Below, piece after piece: positions 7,310 through 13,918 of a stretch of DNA of 17,406 nucleotides. The DNA lies in contig PFAR01000044.1 of assembly GCA_002773655.1 (NCBI GenBank), forward strand, positions 9,175 to 26,580, in the 5' to 3' direction. Numbering within the stretch: the stretch's first letter is position 1; every line of letters begins with the position of its first letter. The notes beneath the pieces are model-generated. The model did not search any database. It saw only the letters and a list, made by a program, of their open reading frames with translations, and was not told where the DNA came from. The position numbers were made by a program, and so were the translations under genes. Origin of the DNA: Candidatus Falkowbacteria bacterium CG10_big_fil_rev_8_21_14_0_10_43_10. Its GTDB lineage: Bacteria > Patescibacteriota > Patescibacteriia > Patescibacteriales > XYC2-FULL-47-12.

Positions 7310-7868
7310 TTGTGTTATTTGTAGCTGATTCGTTGATTTGTGGGCAATTAATAGCAATCTTCAACCAATGTGTATATCTATTATGATTCTTTTTTATATC
7401 ACTTTTCAGTTCCGGCAGGCTGATCCACCTCCAGCCATCCGCTTCTGCCGGATTTAACACCGGATTATTCTCATACTTTCCCGCAAAGACGTGGTCGTAT
7501 TCATTTTCCGTCAGGCCGTTGTCAAAAGTTATTTTATATTTAAAACTGAATTTTTCCTCCAGCGGGCAGTCAAATCCCATTTCTTCCCGCAGTCTCCGAT
7601 GGATTCCCCGCTCTATGGGCTCATTCGGCCGCGGGTGGCTGCAACAGGTATTAGACCATAGCCCGCCGCAATGATATTTTTTCTTTGCCCGCTTTTGCAA
7701 CATTAATTCGCCTTTTGAATTGAACACAAAAATAGAAAAGGCCCGGTGCATTTGCGCGTTAACGTGCGCGGAAATCTTTTCCGCCACGCCGATATTATTA
7801 TCATTTTCGTCCACCAATATAATATGCTCTTGAGCGATCTCGTTAACAATTTTAGCGCCGAGTTGCAT
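7299..7868 (-). CDS. idi: Isopentenyl-diphosphate delta-isomerase, type I (Nudix fold)
   Basis: This 189-aa enzyme interconverts isopentenyl and dimethylallyl diphosphate, the two isoprenoid building blocks. Visible features are the N-terminal HIILVDENDNNIG, AQMHRAFSIFVFN, metal-binding and catalytic LWSNTCCSHPR (Cys75 or Cys76 in the position of the catalytic cysteine, His78), the Nudix-like RRLREEMGF, and ENEYDHVFAG with the catalytic glutamate. The length matches type I enzymes. It starts 6 bp after the acylphosphatase gene and overlaps the DUF167 gene. A standalone isomerase is needed when IPP comes from the mevalonate route or from outside, but no pathway genes are in this window. Confidence 0.95.
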   Translation of the reverse strand: MQLGAKIVNEIAQEHIILVDENDNNIGVAEKISAHVNAQMHRAFSIFVFNSKGELMLQKRAKKKYHCGGLWSNTCCSHPRPNEPIERGIHRRLREEMGFDCPLEEKFSFKYKITFDNGLTENEYDHVFAGKYENNPVLNPAEADGWRWISLPELKSDIKKNHNRYTHWLKIAINCPQINESATNNTNDK

Positions 7869-7874
7869 AAATAT

Positions 7875-8147
7875 TTAATAGCTAATTCTAAAATTTGTAA
7901 ATTCTTTTATTCCCCCTTTTATAACTTCAATCTTAGCCACCCGCACGCCGTCCGGACCGCGCCGGCACCAATTAACAAACTCCTTTAAGGCATCTTCTTC
8001 GCCCTCGGCTTCAACATAAACCGCGCCGTCCGGATCGTTTACAACATATCCTTTTATACCCAGCTCTTTAGCTTTCTTTTGCGTATAGCAACGGAAGCCG
8101 ACTCCCTGCACCTCTCCGGTTATCTTAATGTTAAAATGTTCAATCAT
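7875..8147 (-). CDS. acyP: Acylphosphatase
   Basis: This 90-aa enzyme hydrolyses carboxyl-phosphate bonds of acyl phosphates such as carbamoyl or acetyl phosphate. The signature GEVQGVGFR with phosphate-binding Arg19 and the second motif GYVVNDPDGAVYVEAEG with catalytic Asn37 are both intact. The length is the standard single-domain size. Its start overlaps the stop of the HD-domain gene by 8 bp, so the two are very likely translated from one message. Confidence 0.95.
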   Translation of the reverse strand: MIEHFNIKITGEVQGVGFRCYTQKKAKELGIKGYVVNDPDGAVYVEAEGEEDALKEFVNWCRRGPDGVRVAKIEVIKGGIKEFTNFRISY

Positions 8148-9123
8148 AAAATTTTATAAAATGTTCTTTGGGTTTTAAGTTGTCAGTCACAATCTCTTTC
8201 CAGCCAGGGATAACTTCTGACACTCTCTTGAGCGATCCCTGATATTGGCAAAACGGGTCAACCGCCCTTGATTTGCAGAATACCCGCGCGTCATAATCTT
8301 CTTTATTAACTTCCCAGCGGATTTTATTTTCCATTCGTTGCCATAACTTTTCTAAAACGGGATCGCCGCTATGGTGCTCTCTAGTTTTATTTAAAACCTC
8401 CGTGTCTGTAGTGTAAAAATCGTCTTCATTAATATAACCTCGGCTGAAAGCATGCTTTAGATAGTCAGCCGTGGTTCGGAACATATAAGCGGTTATCTCG
8501 CTTGAATAATGGATATCATTTAACTTTTTAAAGGCAACAGCGTACTTTTTCGCACTGGCTATATCATCAAAAAACCATTTTCCTTGTGCGGCCTTAAGAT
8601 GATCCAAAAAATAATTAATAGTCTCTCTGTCTTCCATCTTGAAAGCCAATAAGCCCCGCAGAGAATAATCAATCCGATCGGCGCAGATATCCGGCAGTTC
8701 ATTTTCTTTAAGGGGGAAATTACTGTCATCCACTATTTTGTCAACGTCAAAATTGTATTTGCCCAAAATTCCGGCAATACTTGAATTTTTAACATAATCA
8801 GAAAAAATCCTGTCTTGGTGGCATTGGGTTTTTCCGCTCCCGTCCGCCACAATATAGTCCATGGTATGAGAAAAAGCAGAGTGAGAAATGTCATGAATAA
8901 GGCCGGCTATTTGCTCTTCCGGAGACGCTCTATAGCGGCGCAATAATTCAAACACTCCCAGAGAGTGTTCAAAGCGAGTATGTTTGGTGCCGGGATAATG
9001 GACTTCATAGTAGCCCCCCTGATCAACGTCTTTTAACCGTTGGAACTCCGGCGCGCTGATAATTTCCAAGAGTACCGGCTCGTCAATTTTAATTTCGCCG
9101 TAAACCCGGTCCTGATATTTCAT
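8140..9123 (-). CDS. HD-domain phosphohydrolase (dGTPase-like, COG1078 type)
   Basis: This 327-aa HD-superfamily metal-dependent phosphohydrolase starts KYQDRVYGEIKIDEPVLLEII..PEFQRLKDVDQ, as in the COG1078 family. It carries the metal ligands in HTRFEHSLGVF (His48, His53) and the HD pair in LIHDISHSAFSH (His77-Asp78). Further down ELPDICADRIDYSLRGL gives the distal aspartate. Relatives include dNTP triphosphohydrolases, so a nucleotide substrate is plausible, but it is not shown by sequence alone. The gene follows the DUF5654 gene by 19 bp and overlaps acyP. Confidence 0.9.
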   Translation of the reverse strand: MKYQDRVYGEIKIDEPVLLEIISAPEFQRLKDVDQGGYYEVHYPGTKHTRFEHSLGVFELLRRYRASPEEQIAGLIHDISHSAFSHTMDYIVADGSGKTQCHQDRIFSDYVKNSSIAGILGKYNFDVDKIVDDSNFPLKENELPDICADRIDYSLRGLLAFKMEDRETINYFLDHLKAAQGKWFFDDIASAKKYAVAFKKLNDIHYSSEITAYMFRTTADYLKHAFSRGYINEDDFYTTDTEVLNKTREHHSGDPVLEKLWQRMENKIRWEVNKEDYDARVFCKSRAVDPFCQYQGSLKRVSEVIPGWKEIVTDNLKPKEHFIKFYD

Positions 9124-9142
9124 TTGTTTTTGCCATTAATAT

Positions 9143-9385
9143 TTAATTCTTGCCCTCGCCGTCTTTTTTCAGTAATTTTACCAAATACACCGCAATAATA
9201 ACCAAAACGACCGTCATGACGAACGCGTAGATGAACTTGGCGACGATAGTGTCTTTGCCGAGCGGAAAAATTTTTTCTATCATCGCGGTAATGGCGTCAT
9301 TCCAGGCCAAACTCGCGACGAGCCCGAACGCGCCGATAATATATCCCAAAATCCGCTCGCGGAATTCTTTTTGCAGTTTGTTCAT
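9143..9385 (-). CDS. Small DUF5654-like membrane protein
   Basis: This 80-aa protein has two predicted transmembrane helices (residues about 12-30, YIIGAFGLVASLAWNDAI, and about 48-70, FIYAFVMTVVLVIIAVYL) joined by a short loop with IEKIFPLGKD and ending in a lysine-rich tail. The pattern LVASLAWNDAI fits the DUF5654 family, common in Patescibacteria and of unknown function. It is the first gene of a closely spaced run with the HD hydrolase. No SD is visible. The assignment is by recognition of pattern only. Confidence 0.75.
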   Translation of the reverse strand: MNKLQKEFRERILGYIIGAFGLVASLAWNDAITAMIEKIFPLGKDTIVAKFIYAFVMTVVLVIIAVYLVKLLKKDGEGKN

Positions 9386-9611
9386 AAAAATTTAAGTTGG
9401 TCGCAATTGCTGAACGAAGCTCGAACCTTTTTCGAGCGACAATCGCGCGAATGATTTGAAACCCCGCCCCAGCGTTTCCGCCCGCCGAAGTTCGGCGAGC
9501 AAAACAAAACAATTCTCTGAAAATAATTTTAAAATTGTGCTCCACTCTTTTTTAATAAAAAGGAGAGCCTTGGCTCAAAAAATAAAAACCAGATGCAAAA
9601 ATAAAAAAATA

Positions 9612-9656
9612 TTTTTTATCATAGGATATCACTTATTTTGAATTTCTGCAAATTTT
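9612..9656 (+). repeat. Left copy of 45-bp direct repeat flanking the rSAM-Nudix module
   Basis: It aligns without gaps to 11537-11581 with 38 of 45 bases identical, and all seven differences are transitions. The shared core includes AATTT-TGCAAATTTT. The two copies enclose the radical SAM and Nudix genes. They may be recombination (att-like) scars or a duplicated piece of a recombinase gene. Confidence 0.6.
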
Positions 9657-9711
9657 TGGTTTATTTATTTGGTTTATTTAAATAAACAAGGATTGGGTGG
9701 TTTTTAAAAAT

Positions 9712-9740
9712 AAAAGCCGTATTATTTAAACACGGCTTTC
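9712..9740 (-). terminator. Rho-independent terminator of the radical SAM gene
   Basis: On the minus strand GAAAGCCGT and ACGGCTTTT form an 8-9 bp stem with an 11-base loop followed by a T-rich stretch (TTTTATTTTTA). It starts 8 bp after the radical SAM stop codon. Confidence 0.8.
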
Positions 9741-9748
9741 GTGGGAGT

Positions 9749-10939
9749 TCATTGAATATCAATAAAACACAGCTGGTCATCGGGACAGCCCGTGCTGGCA
9801 ATTGAGCCGGAAATGCAACCCCCGTAGCATTTTTTCATATAGTGACTGCAACGTTTGCATTTGTCGTGTTTCAGGCAACGAAACCCATTAAGTACGGGTG
9901 AAGAAGTCCAAATTGGCCAAAAACCATGTTCGGCAACATTGCCGCAATAATAAATCCTGCCCAGGCTCCGGAGGAAGTCGCATGGATAAAAGTCGCCGCT
10001 ATAGCCAATGAATCCATTTTTTCTCGCTGGACACGGGCTATTGAAGTTCATTGAATGATGATATGTCGCATGTTCGCCCAGAACGTCAAAATATGTAAGT
10101 AGCAGAAGATGCGGATATTGTTGACGCAACCGCGTAACCTCTTGTACCGATTGCCACATTTGATCCCTTCCAATGGAACATTTGGCACTAAAATCGGCGT
10201 GCCGACCAATTGGACGGAATGGAATAAAACTGACATCGGCCCCAAACTCATCGGCTAGCTTAACAGTATGTTCAGTGGTACTTAGGGTTAGGGTAGAAAC
10301 CACTGAATTGATGCGCCGTCTGATATTTGTTTTACTCAACTTTTTCAATAACATTACTGCCCTTTGGTACGAATCTGGCCCGCGTATTTGATTGTGGCTT
10401 TCTTCGTTGCCGTCAATACTGATGGCGACAAAATCCGGATGCAAAGCGATTAAATCCTCCCTGGTCTGCTCGCCAAAAAATCCACAAGTATTGATGCCCA
10501 GGAATAAATTTAATCCTGAAATGAATTCACAGATCTGGCGAAAATACGGAGAAATTAAAGGTTCATTTCCACACAGTCTTATTTCAAAGACGCCAATATC
10601 ATAGAGTTCCTTAATCAATCGTTTCCAACCTTCAAGTGTTAAAAGTTGTGCATTGGGATCGTCGGGCTTATAACAGTGACGGCAATCTAACGCACATCGG
10701 CGAGTGATTTCCATATACATACCAATGGGCGACCCTAATTCGAACTGGTTTTCGGGAGATTGTACGAATTCGTAATGAAAAGCGTTACCAATGCCAGAAT
10801 AATAACGGCTGACAAATTTGCGCAGTTGCTCGCGTCCTAATTGCTCAAGATTTTCTTTGGTTTCGACAAAATGCACATTTCGCGTGAACCGCTCGAAAAA
10901 CACATATCCAAATCGTTCTTTCCTTATGCGAACATACAT
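9749..10939 (-). CDS. Radical SAM/SPASM-type enzyme, possible peptide maturase
   Basis: This 396-aa radical S-adenosylmethionine enzyme carries the 4Fe-4S motif CALDCRHC (C-x3-C-x2-C) within GMYMEITRRCALDCRHCYKP. It also has RLCGNEPLISP in the GGEP position, SIDGNEESHNQIRG, and a cysteine-rich C-terminus (CPARKNGFIGYSGDFYPCDF ... CLKHDKCKRCSHYMKKCYGGC) of SPASM type that would bind auxiliary clusters. SPASM enzymes usually modify ribosomal peptides or enzyme residues. The N-terminal 80 residues (YVRIRKERFGYVFFERFTR) may be a substrate-recognition region. The start was set at 10939: AAAGGAGA lies eight bases upstream. An in-frame ATG 36 bp upstream has no SD. It has its own promoter and terminator. 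No precursor peptide was seen beside it, so the substrate is unknown. It is a cargo-like gene in the accessory island. Confidence 0.85.
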   Translation of the reverse strand: MYVRIRKERFGYVFFERFTRNVHFVETKENLEQLGREQLRKFVSRYYSGIGNAFHYEFVQSPENQFELGSPIGMYMEITRRCALDCRHCYKPDDPNAQLLTLEGWKRLIKELYDIGVFEIRLCGNEPLISPYFRQICEFISGLNLFLGINTCGFFGEQTREDLIALHPDFVAISIDGNEESHNQIRGPDSYQRAVMLLKKLSKTNIRRRINSVVSTLTLSTTEHTVKLADEFGADVSFIPFRPIGRHADFSAKCSIGRDQMWQSVQEVTRLRQQYPHLLLLTYFDVLGEHATYHHSMNFNSPCPARKNGFIGYSGDFYPCDFLRSLGRIYYCGNVAEHGFWPIWTSSPVLNGFRCLKHDKCKRCSHYMKKCYGGCISGSIASTGCPDDQLCFIDIQ

Positions 10940-11006
10940 CGCGTGTCTCCTTTCTGATGCCGATAAAAACACCATGGTATTTACTTTTAAAAGATCAAAT
11001 TATTAT

Positions 11007-11035
11007 AGTATAGCACATTTATAATATTTATCCAA
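11007..11035 (-). promoter_or_regulatory. Putative sigma-70 promoter of the radical SAM gene
   Basis: On the minus strand TTGGAT (11030-11035) and TATACT (11007-11012) are separated by exactly 17 bases. A second TATAAT-like box overlaps just downstream. It lies at the end of the Nudix gene, about 70 bp before the radical SAM start. Confidence 0.55.
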
Positions 11036-11522
11036 TATCAATGATTTTTAATAATCTTTGCAGGCAGGAATATATATCACTCGATAAATCGCTAATATCA
11101 TCGGGTTTTATGCTATCAATTATAATCCAACGTGGTTTTTTTGACTCGAGATCGTTTACATCATCATCTGCCAAGAGATTTTGTGTTATGGGTCGACATA
11201 AGTAAAAGAAAAGAAAAGCATGATAAGCTTCATCAAGCGGCTGATAGTAAAAGAAATTTTCTTTTGTAAGAATTAATTTATCAATAATTATATCTATACC
11301 AGTTTCCTCTTTTACTTCACGCTTCAGACCCGCTTCTAATCGCTCATCAATTTCTAATCCTCCGCCAGGGAACCAAAGCTTACCATTACTTTTATTGCGC
11401 ATAACTAATATTTTTTTATCATAAACGATAAATCCATAAACACTTGGACGAAAAAAAAATTTGTTAATTGGAACGTCAACCTCTTCTCCGAAATTATTTT
11501 TACAGTGAATAAAGTTGGACAT
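11028..11522 (-). CDS. Nudix hydrolase
   Basis: This 164-aa Nudix enzyme has a complete Nudix box (G-x5-E-x7-REVKEETGI) within GGGLEIDERLEAGLKREVKEETGI, so it should hydrolyse a nucleoside diphosphate linked to another group. FRPSVYGFIVYDKKILVMRNKSNGKLWFPGGG precedes it and a WI-type strand (PRWIIIDSIKP) follows. The substrate cannot be read from sequence. The gene is visibly more AT-rich than the housekeeping block and lies inside the direct-repeat-flanked module with the radical SAM gene, suggesting horizontal origin. Confidence 0.9.
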   Translation of the reverse strand: MSNFIHCKNNFGEEVDVPINKFFFRPSVYGFIVYDKKILVMRNKSNGKLWFPGGGLEIDERLEAGLKREVKEETGIDIIIDKLILTKENFFYYQPLDEAYHAFLFFYLCRPITQNLLADDDVNDLESKKPRWIIIDSIKPDDISDLSSDIYSCLQRLLKIIDIG

Positions 11523-11536
11523 AAATTTTTACATAT

Positions 11537-11581
11537 TCTTTTATCGTAGAATATCATTTATTCTAAATTTTTGCAAATTTT
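11537..11581 (+). repeat. Right copy of 45-bp direct repeat flanking the rSAM-Nudix module
   Basis: This is the partner of 9612-9656 (38 of 45 identical). Its right part runs into the remaining reading frame of the serine recombinase (codons for KFLQIF), so the gene is cut at or inside this repeat. Confidence 0.6.
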
Positions 11582-11869
11582 CAGGGGGCAATTGAAATCA
11601 CGGCTTCAAAATGTCGCTCTTGGCGACGACTGGGCGGAGAAAATGAAAGCTCAAGTTGATGTTTGGGAAAAAGATAACGTCCAATCGGCGCAATCTTTTG
11701 CCCAAAATCTTAATGAGAAAACCAAAGAAGCAGAAACAAAACTTAATAAGCTGATAAATGCCTATTTAGAGGGCACAATTGAAAAAGATATTTATCTAGC
11801 TAAAAAGAACGAACTCGTGCAAACAAAAACAGACCTCTCGGAAAAGAAATCTGATTTTGGGCGAAAGGG

Positions 11870-11885
11870 TCCGCCAGCTGGCGGA
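11870..11885. repeat. 16-bp palindrome in recombinase remnant
   Basis: TCCGCCAGCTGGCGGA is a perfect palindrome, translated in frame as part of KGPPAGGW at a point where the family usually continues directly from the coiled coil into WLEPLK. Confidence 0.75.
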
Positions 11886-12095
11886 TGGCTCGAACCATTG
11901 AAAAAATGGATAATTGACGCTAACTACGCCAAAAAACTTGCATTGTCTAAAGATTTTATGGAAATAAAATCTTTTACGGAAAAAATTGGAACGAACCGCC
12001 GCTTGCTAAATAGAGAGGTGGTTTGGGAATGGAGGGAGGAGTGGAAAATTTTGGCTGATTTTAACGCTGAATTTAAAAACTTTTTTTTAATCCGT

Positions 12096-12112
12096 CAGAC
12101 TGTCCGAAAACT
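12096..12112. repeat. Left terminal inverted repeat of the IS
   Basis: 17 bases, exactly complementary to 13683-13699. Confidence 0.92.
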
Positions 12113-12118
12113 AAACTG

Positions 12119-12180
12119 ATTTTCAGCGAAATCGCGAAGCGATTGAGCTGAAAATGTGGTCAGTTTTCCACTGTTTTTTT
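12119..12180 (+). terminator. Hairpins with T-run inside the left end of the IS
   Basis: ATTTTCAGC/GCTGAAAAT encloses an inner hairpin AATCGC-GAA-GCGATT (12119-12155). Immediately after, CAGT/ACTG forms a short stem followed by seven T residues (12161-12180). Together they could stop transcription entering the transposase gene from outside, a common protection in insertion sequences. Function is inferred. Confidence 0.45.
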
Positions 12181-12233
12181 GAGCAGAAAAATGGTAAAAT
12201 TAAGGTAGAATTACAATTAATTTTACCATCAAT

Positions 12234-13616
12234 ATGTTCAAAGACTACCAGCAGAATCAAGGGCAATTATTGCCCAAAAGTTTAAGCGATTCATTTTCCT
12301 CGGATCATACGGCGAGATTAATAAATCAAGTAATAGATGAAATGGATTTGTCGTTCATTCTAAACCAGTATTCGCCTCTGGGTCAAAAGGCATACCATCC
12401 GAGAATGCTGTTTAAGGTCTTGGTCTACGCCTACACCATAGGCATTCGGAGCTCCCGCAAAATTGCTGATCGGCTGAACGAGGATGTGGTGTTTATGTGG
12501 CTCTCGGGCCGCTCTGCTCCTGATTTCCGGACCATTGCCGATTTCCGCAAAGACAAGCTGGCTGATGTCAAAAAGACCTTCGTGGAAGTGTTGGGATTGT
12601 GCCGTCAATTAGGCATGATCAGAATCGGCAAAGTGGCGATTGACGGAACTAAGTTCAGAAGCGACTCCAATGGCAACAAAATGCAGTACCGGAAAACGCT
12701 AAACAAAAAGAAAGAATCAATTGAAGAACAGGTGGATGACATATTTCGGGAAGCCGACGAGGTTGATCGCCAAGAAGAAAAGCTCTACGGCGATTCAACC
12801 GAACACCGAATTAAGGGGCTCGACCTGAACCGGGTGGCGCGCGAACTGGCTAAACTAAAAAAGAGAAAAACCTCGCTGGAAAAGAAAAAGCAGAAGCTCA
12901 AAGCCAAAAAAGACGATATCAATTCAAAACTGCGCAAAATGAGAAAAGACCGGAACACTATGAGCAGTACGGATAAAGACGCCACGCTCATGATGATGAA
13001 AGAAGGCCATATCGCCTCCGGCTACAACGCCCAGTTCGCGACCGAACATCAGGTAATACTCGGCTACGGCCTAACTTCAGATCGAAACGATTTCAAGCAA
13101 TTGAAACCCGCCGTAAAAGAAGTGGAAGCCAATACCGGCAGAAAACCGGAAACGGTAATGGCGGATGCCGGCTACGGCCGAAAAATGAATTATCGATATT
13201 TAAAGAGCGAGCGAATAACCGCTTTCATTCCCTACGGACAATTCAACAAAGAAATGGCCGAAAGGAGAAAAGGCATTTATGCCAACAACCCAGATAGAGA
13301 ACTGGCCAGATACAAATTTACCCAATGTGTCAGACTGAACTCGACAGCAGGCAAGGAGATGATGAAACGGAGGCGGGAGGATGTTGAGCCGGTAATCGGC
13401 GATATTAAGCGAAACATGAATTTTCGGACATTCAACCTTAGAGGAAAACCCAAGTGTCTAGTTGAACTGGGGCTCATTTCCCTTGGGCATAATCTGAAAA
13501 AAATCAAAAACTATCTGAAAAAAGCGGCAAAATGGGATAACGGAAACCAAATGGTAGAAAAATTAGGAACAATTTTAGGCTATCAACCTGCCTGTCCGGC
13601 AGGCAGGTTGGCATAA
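12234..13616 (+). CDS. IS1182-family transposase
   Basis: This 460-aa DDE transposase cuts and rejoins the IS ends. The N-terminal DNA-binding part contains YHPRMLFKVLVYAYTIGIRSSRKIADRL and FRTIADFRKDKL (DUF772 type). The catalytic acids are visible in order: Asp in KVAIDGTKF, Asp in VMADAGYGRKMNYRYL, Glu in REDVEPVIGDIKRNMNF. A long lysine-rich coiled coil (about residues 145-245) separates the first acid from the core. The cysteine-rich stretch found in many IS1182 transposases before the last acid is not evident. The final residues QPACPAGRLA are encoded by a palindromic repeat. The frame is intact, so the element could be active. No SD precedes the ATG. Confidence 0.92.
   Translation: MFKDYQQNQGQLLPKSLSDSFSSDHTARLINQVIDEMDLSFILNQYSPLGQKAYHPRMLFKVLVYAYTIGIRSSRKIADRLNEDVVFMWLSGRSAPDFRTIADFRKDKLADVKKTFVEVLGLCRQLGMIRIGKVAIDGTKFRSDSNGNKMQYRKTLNKKKESIEEQVDDIFREADEVDRQEEKLYGDSTEHRIKGLDLNRVARELAKLKKRKTSLEKKKQKLKAKKDDINSKLRKMRKDRNTMSSTDKDATLMMMKEGHIASGYNAQFATEHQVILGYGLTSDRNDFKQLKPAVKEVEANTGRKPETVMADAGYGRKMNYRYLKSERITAFIPYGQFNKEMAERRKGIYANNPDRELARYKFTQCVRLNSTAGKEMMKRRREDVEPVIGDIKRNMNFRTFNLRGKPKCLVELGLISLGHNLKKIKNYLKKAAKWDNGNQMVEKLGTILGYQPACPAGRLA
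13584..13610. repeat. Palindromic repeat forming the transposase C-terminus
   Basis: Eleven-base arms CAACCTGCCTG/CAGGCAGGTTG surround five bases. It encodes PACPAGRL of the transposase C-terminus and lies six bases before the stop. Confidence 0.85.
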
Positions 13617-13669
13617 TCAGAGATTGACGGACTAAAATTGTTTTTAATTAAAATTCGGCTATTGCTCTC

Positions 13670-13699
13670 AAACTCGCAAGCGAGTTTTCGGACAGTCTG
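13670..13699. repeat. Right terminal inverted repeat of the IS with overlapping hairpin
   Basis: The 17-bp terminal repeat (13683-13699) overlaps an 18-base hairpin AAACTCGC-AA-GCGAGTTT (13670-13687). Confidence 0.88.
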
Positions 13700-13729
13700 G
13701 CACTCCGTGGACACGAAAGTTTATCTATG

Positions 13730-13767
13730 TCGGGCTGCCGGGAATTGAACCCGGATTACACGCACCC
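13730..13767 (-). tRNA. 3' half of an interrupted proline-type tRNA
   Basis: On the minus strand this reads GGGTGCGTGTAATC, then T arm CCGGG-TTCAATT-CCCGG, then acceptor strand CAGCCCG and discriminator A. It matches the 3' half of tRNA-Pro(CGG) at 13795-13865 in all but three of 38 bases. Its acceptor strand does not fit that tRNA exactly but pairs perfectly with CGGGCTG at 13934-13940. It is either the 3' exon of an interrupted or split tRNA or a pseudogene half. Confidence 0.6.
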
Positions 13768-13783
13768 TTGCCCCGCACCATAT
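13760..13783. repeat. 24-nt inverted repeat, copy 1, at the anticodon region of the interrupted tRNA
   Basis: This segment is the exact reverse complement of 13895-13918. It begins with the anticodon-stem sequence (ACGCACCC) and extends into non-tRNA sequence (CCCCGCACCATAT on the plus strand). Confidence 0.92.
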
Positions 13784-13794
13784 TACTTTGTCTG

Positions 13795-13865
13795 TCGGGG
13801 CGCCGGGAATCGAACCCGGATTACACGCACCCGAAGCGTGCGTAATACCACTATACCACGCCCCG
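13795..13865 (-). tRNA. tRNA-Pro (anticodon CGG)
   Basis: Intact cloverleaf: acceptor CGGGGCG/CGCCCCG, D arm GTAT-AGTGGTA-TTAC, anticodon stem CACGC/GCGTG around TTCGGGT with anticodon CGG and G37, and T arm CCGGG-TTCGATT-CCCGG. C1-G72 and discriminator A are typical for bacterial proline tRNA. No CCA is encoded. The gene lies entirely between the two halves of a second proline-like tRNA. Confidence 0.93.
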
Positions 13866-13894
13866 CTCTGTAAAATATAGAACGAGTGGCGTAC

Positions 13895-13918
13895 ATATGG
13901 TGCGGGGCAAGGGTGCGT
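13895..13918. repeat. 24-nt inverted repeat, copy 2, at the anticodon region of the interrupted tRNA
   Basis: This segment is the exact reverse complement of 13760-13783. On the minus strand it runs from the anticodon stem of the 5' half through CCCCGCACCATAT. Confidence 0.92.

Larger units (their letters stand above)
9386..9748. other. Gene-free stretch with hairpins and repeats
   Basis: No convincing gene was seen in these 363 bases. They hold a hairpin GCTCGAA/TTCGAGC (9419-9437) in the probable leader of the DUF5654 gene, a near-palindrome CGCCGAA-G-TTCGGCG (9483-9497), the left copy of a 45-bp direct repeat (9612-9656), a 16-bp palindrome GTTTATTTAAATAAAC (9672-9687) and a terminator (9712-9740). 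The change from GC-rich to very AT-rich near 9500 may mark the edge of the accessory island. Confidence 0.6.
11571..12119 (+). pseudogene. 5'-truncated serine site-specific recombinase (C-terminal part)
   Basis: About 180 codons match the C-terminal part of large serine recombinases of Patescibacteria type: QLKSRLQNVALGDDWAEKM, a long charged coiled-coil (NLNEKTKEAETKLNKLINAYLEGTIEKDIYLAKKNELV), then WLEPLKKWIIDANYAKKLALSKDF and IKSFTEKIGTNRRLLNREVVWEW. The N-terminal catalytic resolvase domain with its serine and the zinc-ribbon domain are absent. The open frame starts after an in-frame TAG at 11547 inside the 45-bp repeat. A palindromic repeat (TCCGCCAGCTGGCGGA, 11870-11885) is read in frame. 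The last eight residues RQTVRKLN are encoded by the left inverted repeat of the insertion sequence, so the natural 3' end is probably lost too. It is probably non-functional. Confidence 0.75.
12096..13699 (+). mobile_element. IS1182-like insertion sequence, complete, 1604 bp
   Basis: Perfect 17-bp terminal inverted repeats (CAGACTGTCCGAAAACT at 12096-12112 and its exact complement at 13683-13699) bound a single transposase gene. The length and the transposase type fit the IS1182 family. No target duplication abuts both ends. The left end interrupts or abuts the 3' end of the recombinase remnant. The right end lies 30 bp from the interrupted proline tRNA. Confidence 0.88.

Noticed and set aside
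7310..7357. An upstream start for the DUF167 gene adding 16 residues
   Set aside because: The extension overlaps idi further, does not resemble the family N-terminus and has no SD.
10940..10975. An upstream start for the radical SAM gene adding 12 residues
   Set aside because: The AAAGGAGA ribosome-binding site lies inside that extension, at proper spacing from the internal ATG at 10939.
12091..13708. TCCGT as a target-site duplication of the IS
   Set aside because: TCCGT abuts the left end, but the right-hand copy (13704-13708) lies four bases beyond the perfect 17-bp terminal repeat, so it does not flank the element properly.
13795..13865. Reading the intact tRNA as tRNA-Arg (anticodon TCG)
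   Set aside because: That frame gives a mismatched anticodon stem, whereas CACGC/GCGTG pairs perfectly and places CGG with G37 in the loop, as in proline tRNA.
13768..13907. Group I intron within the interrupted proline tRNA
   Set aside because: The intervening 140 bases consist of a complete tRNA plus the complementary arms. This is too short for a group I intron, and none of the conserved core elements is recognisable.
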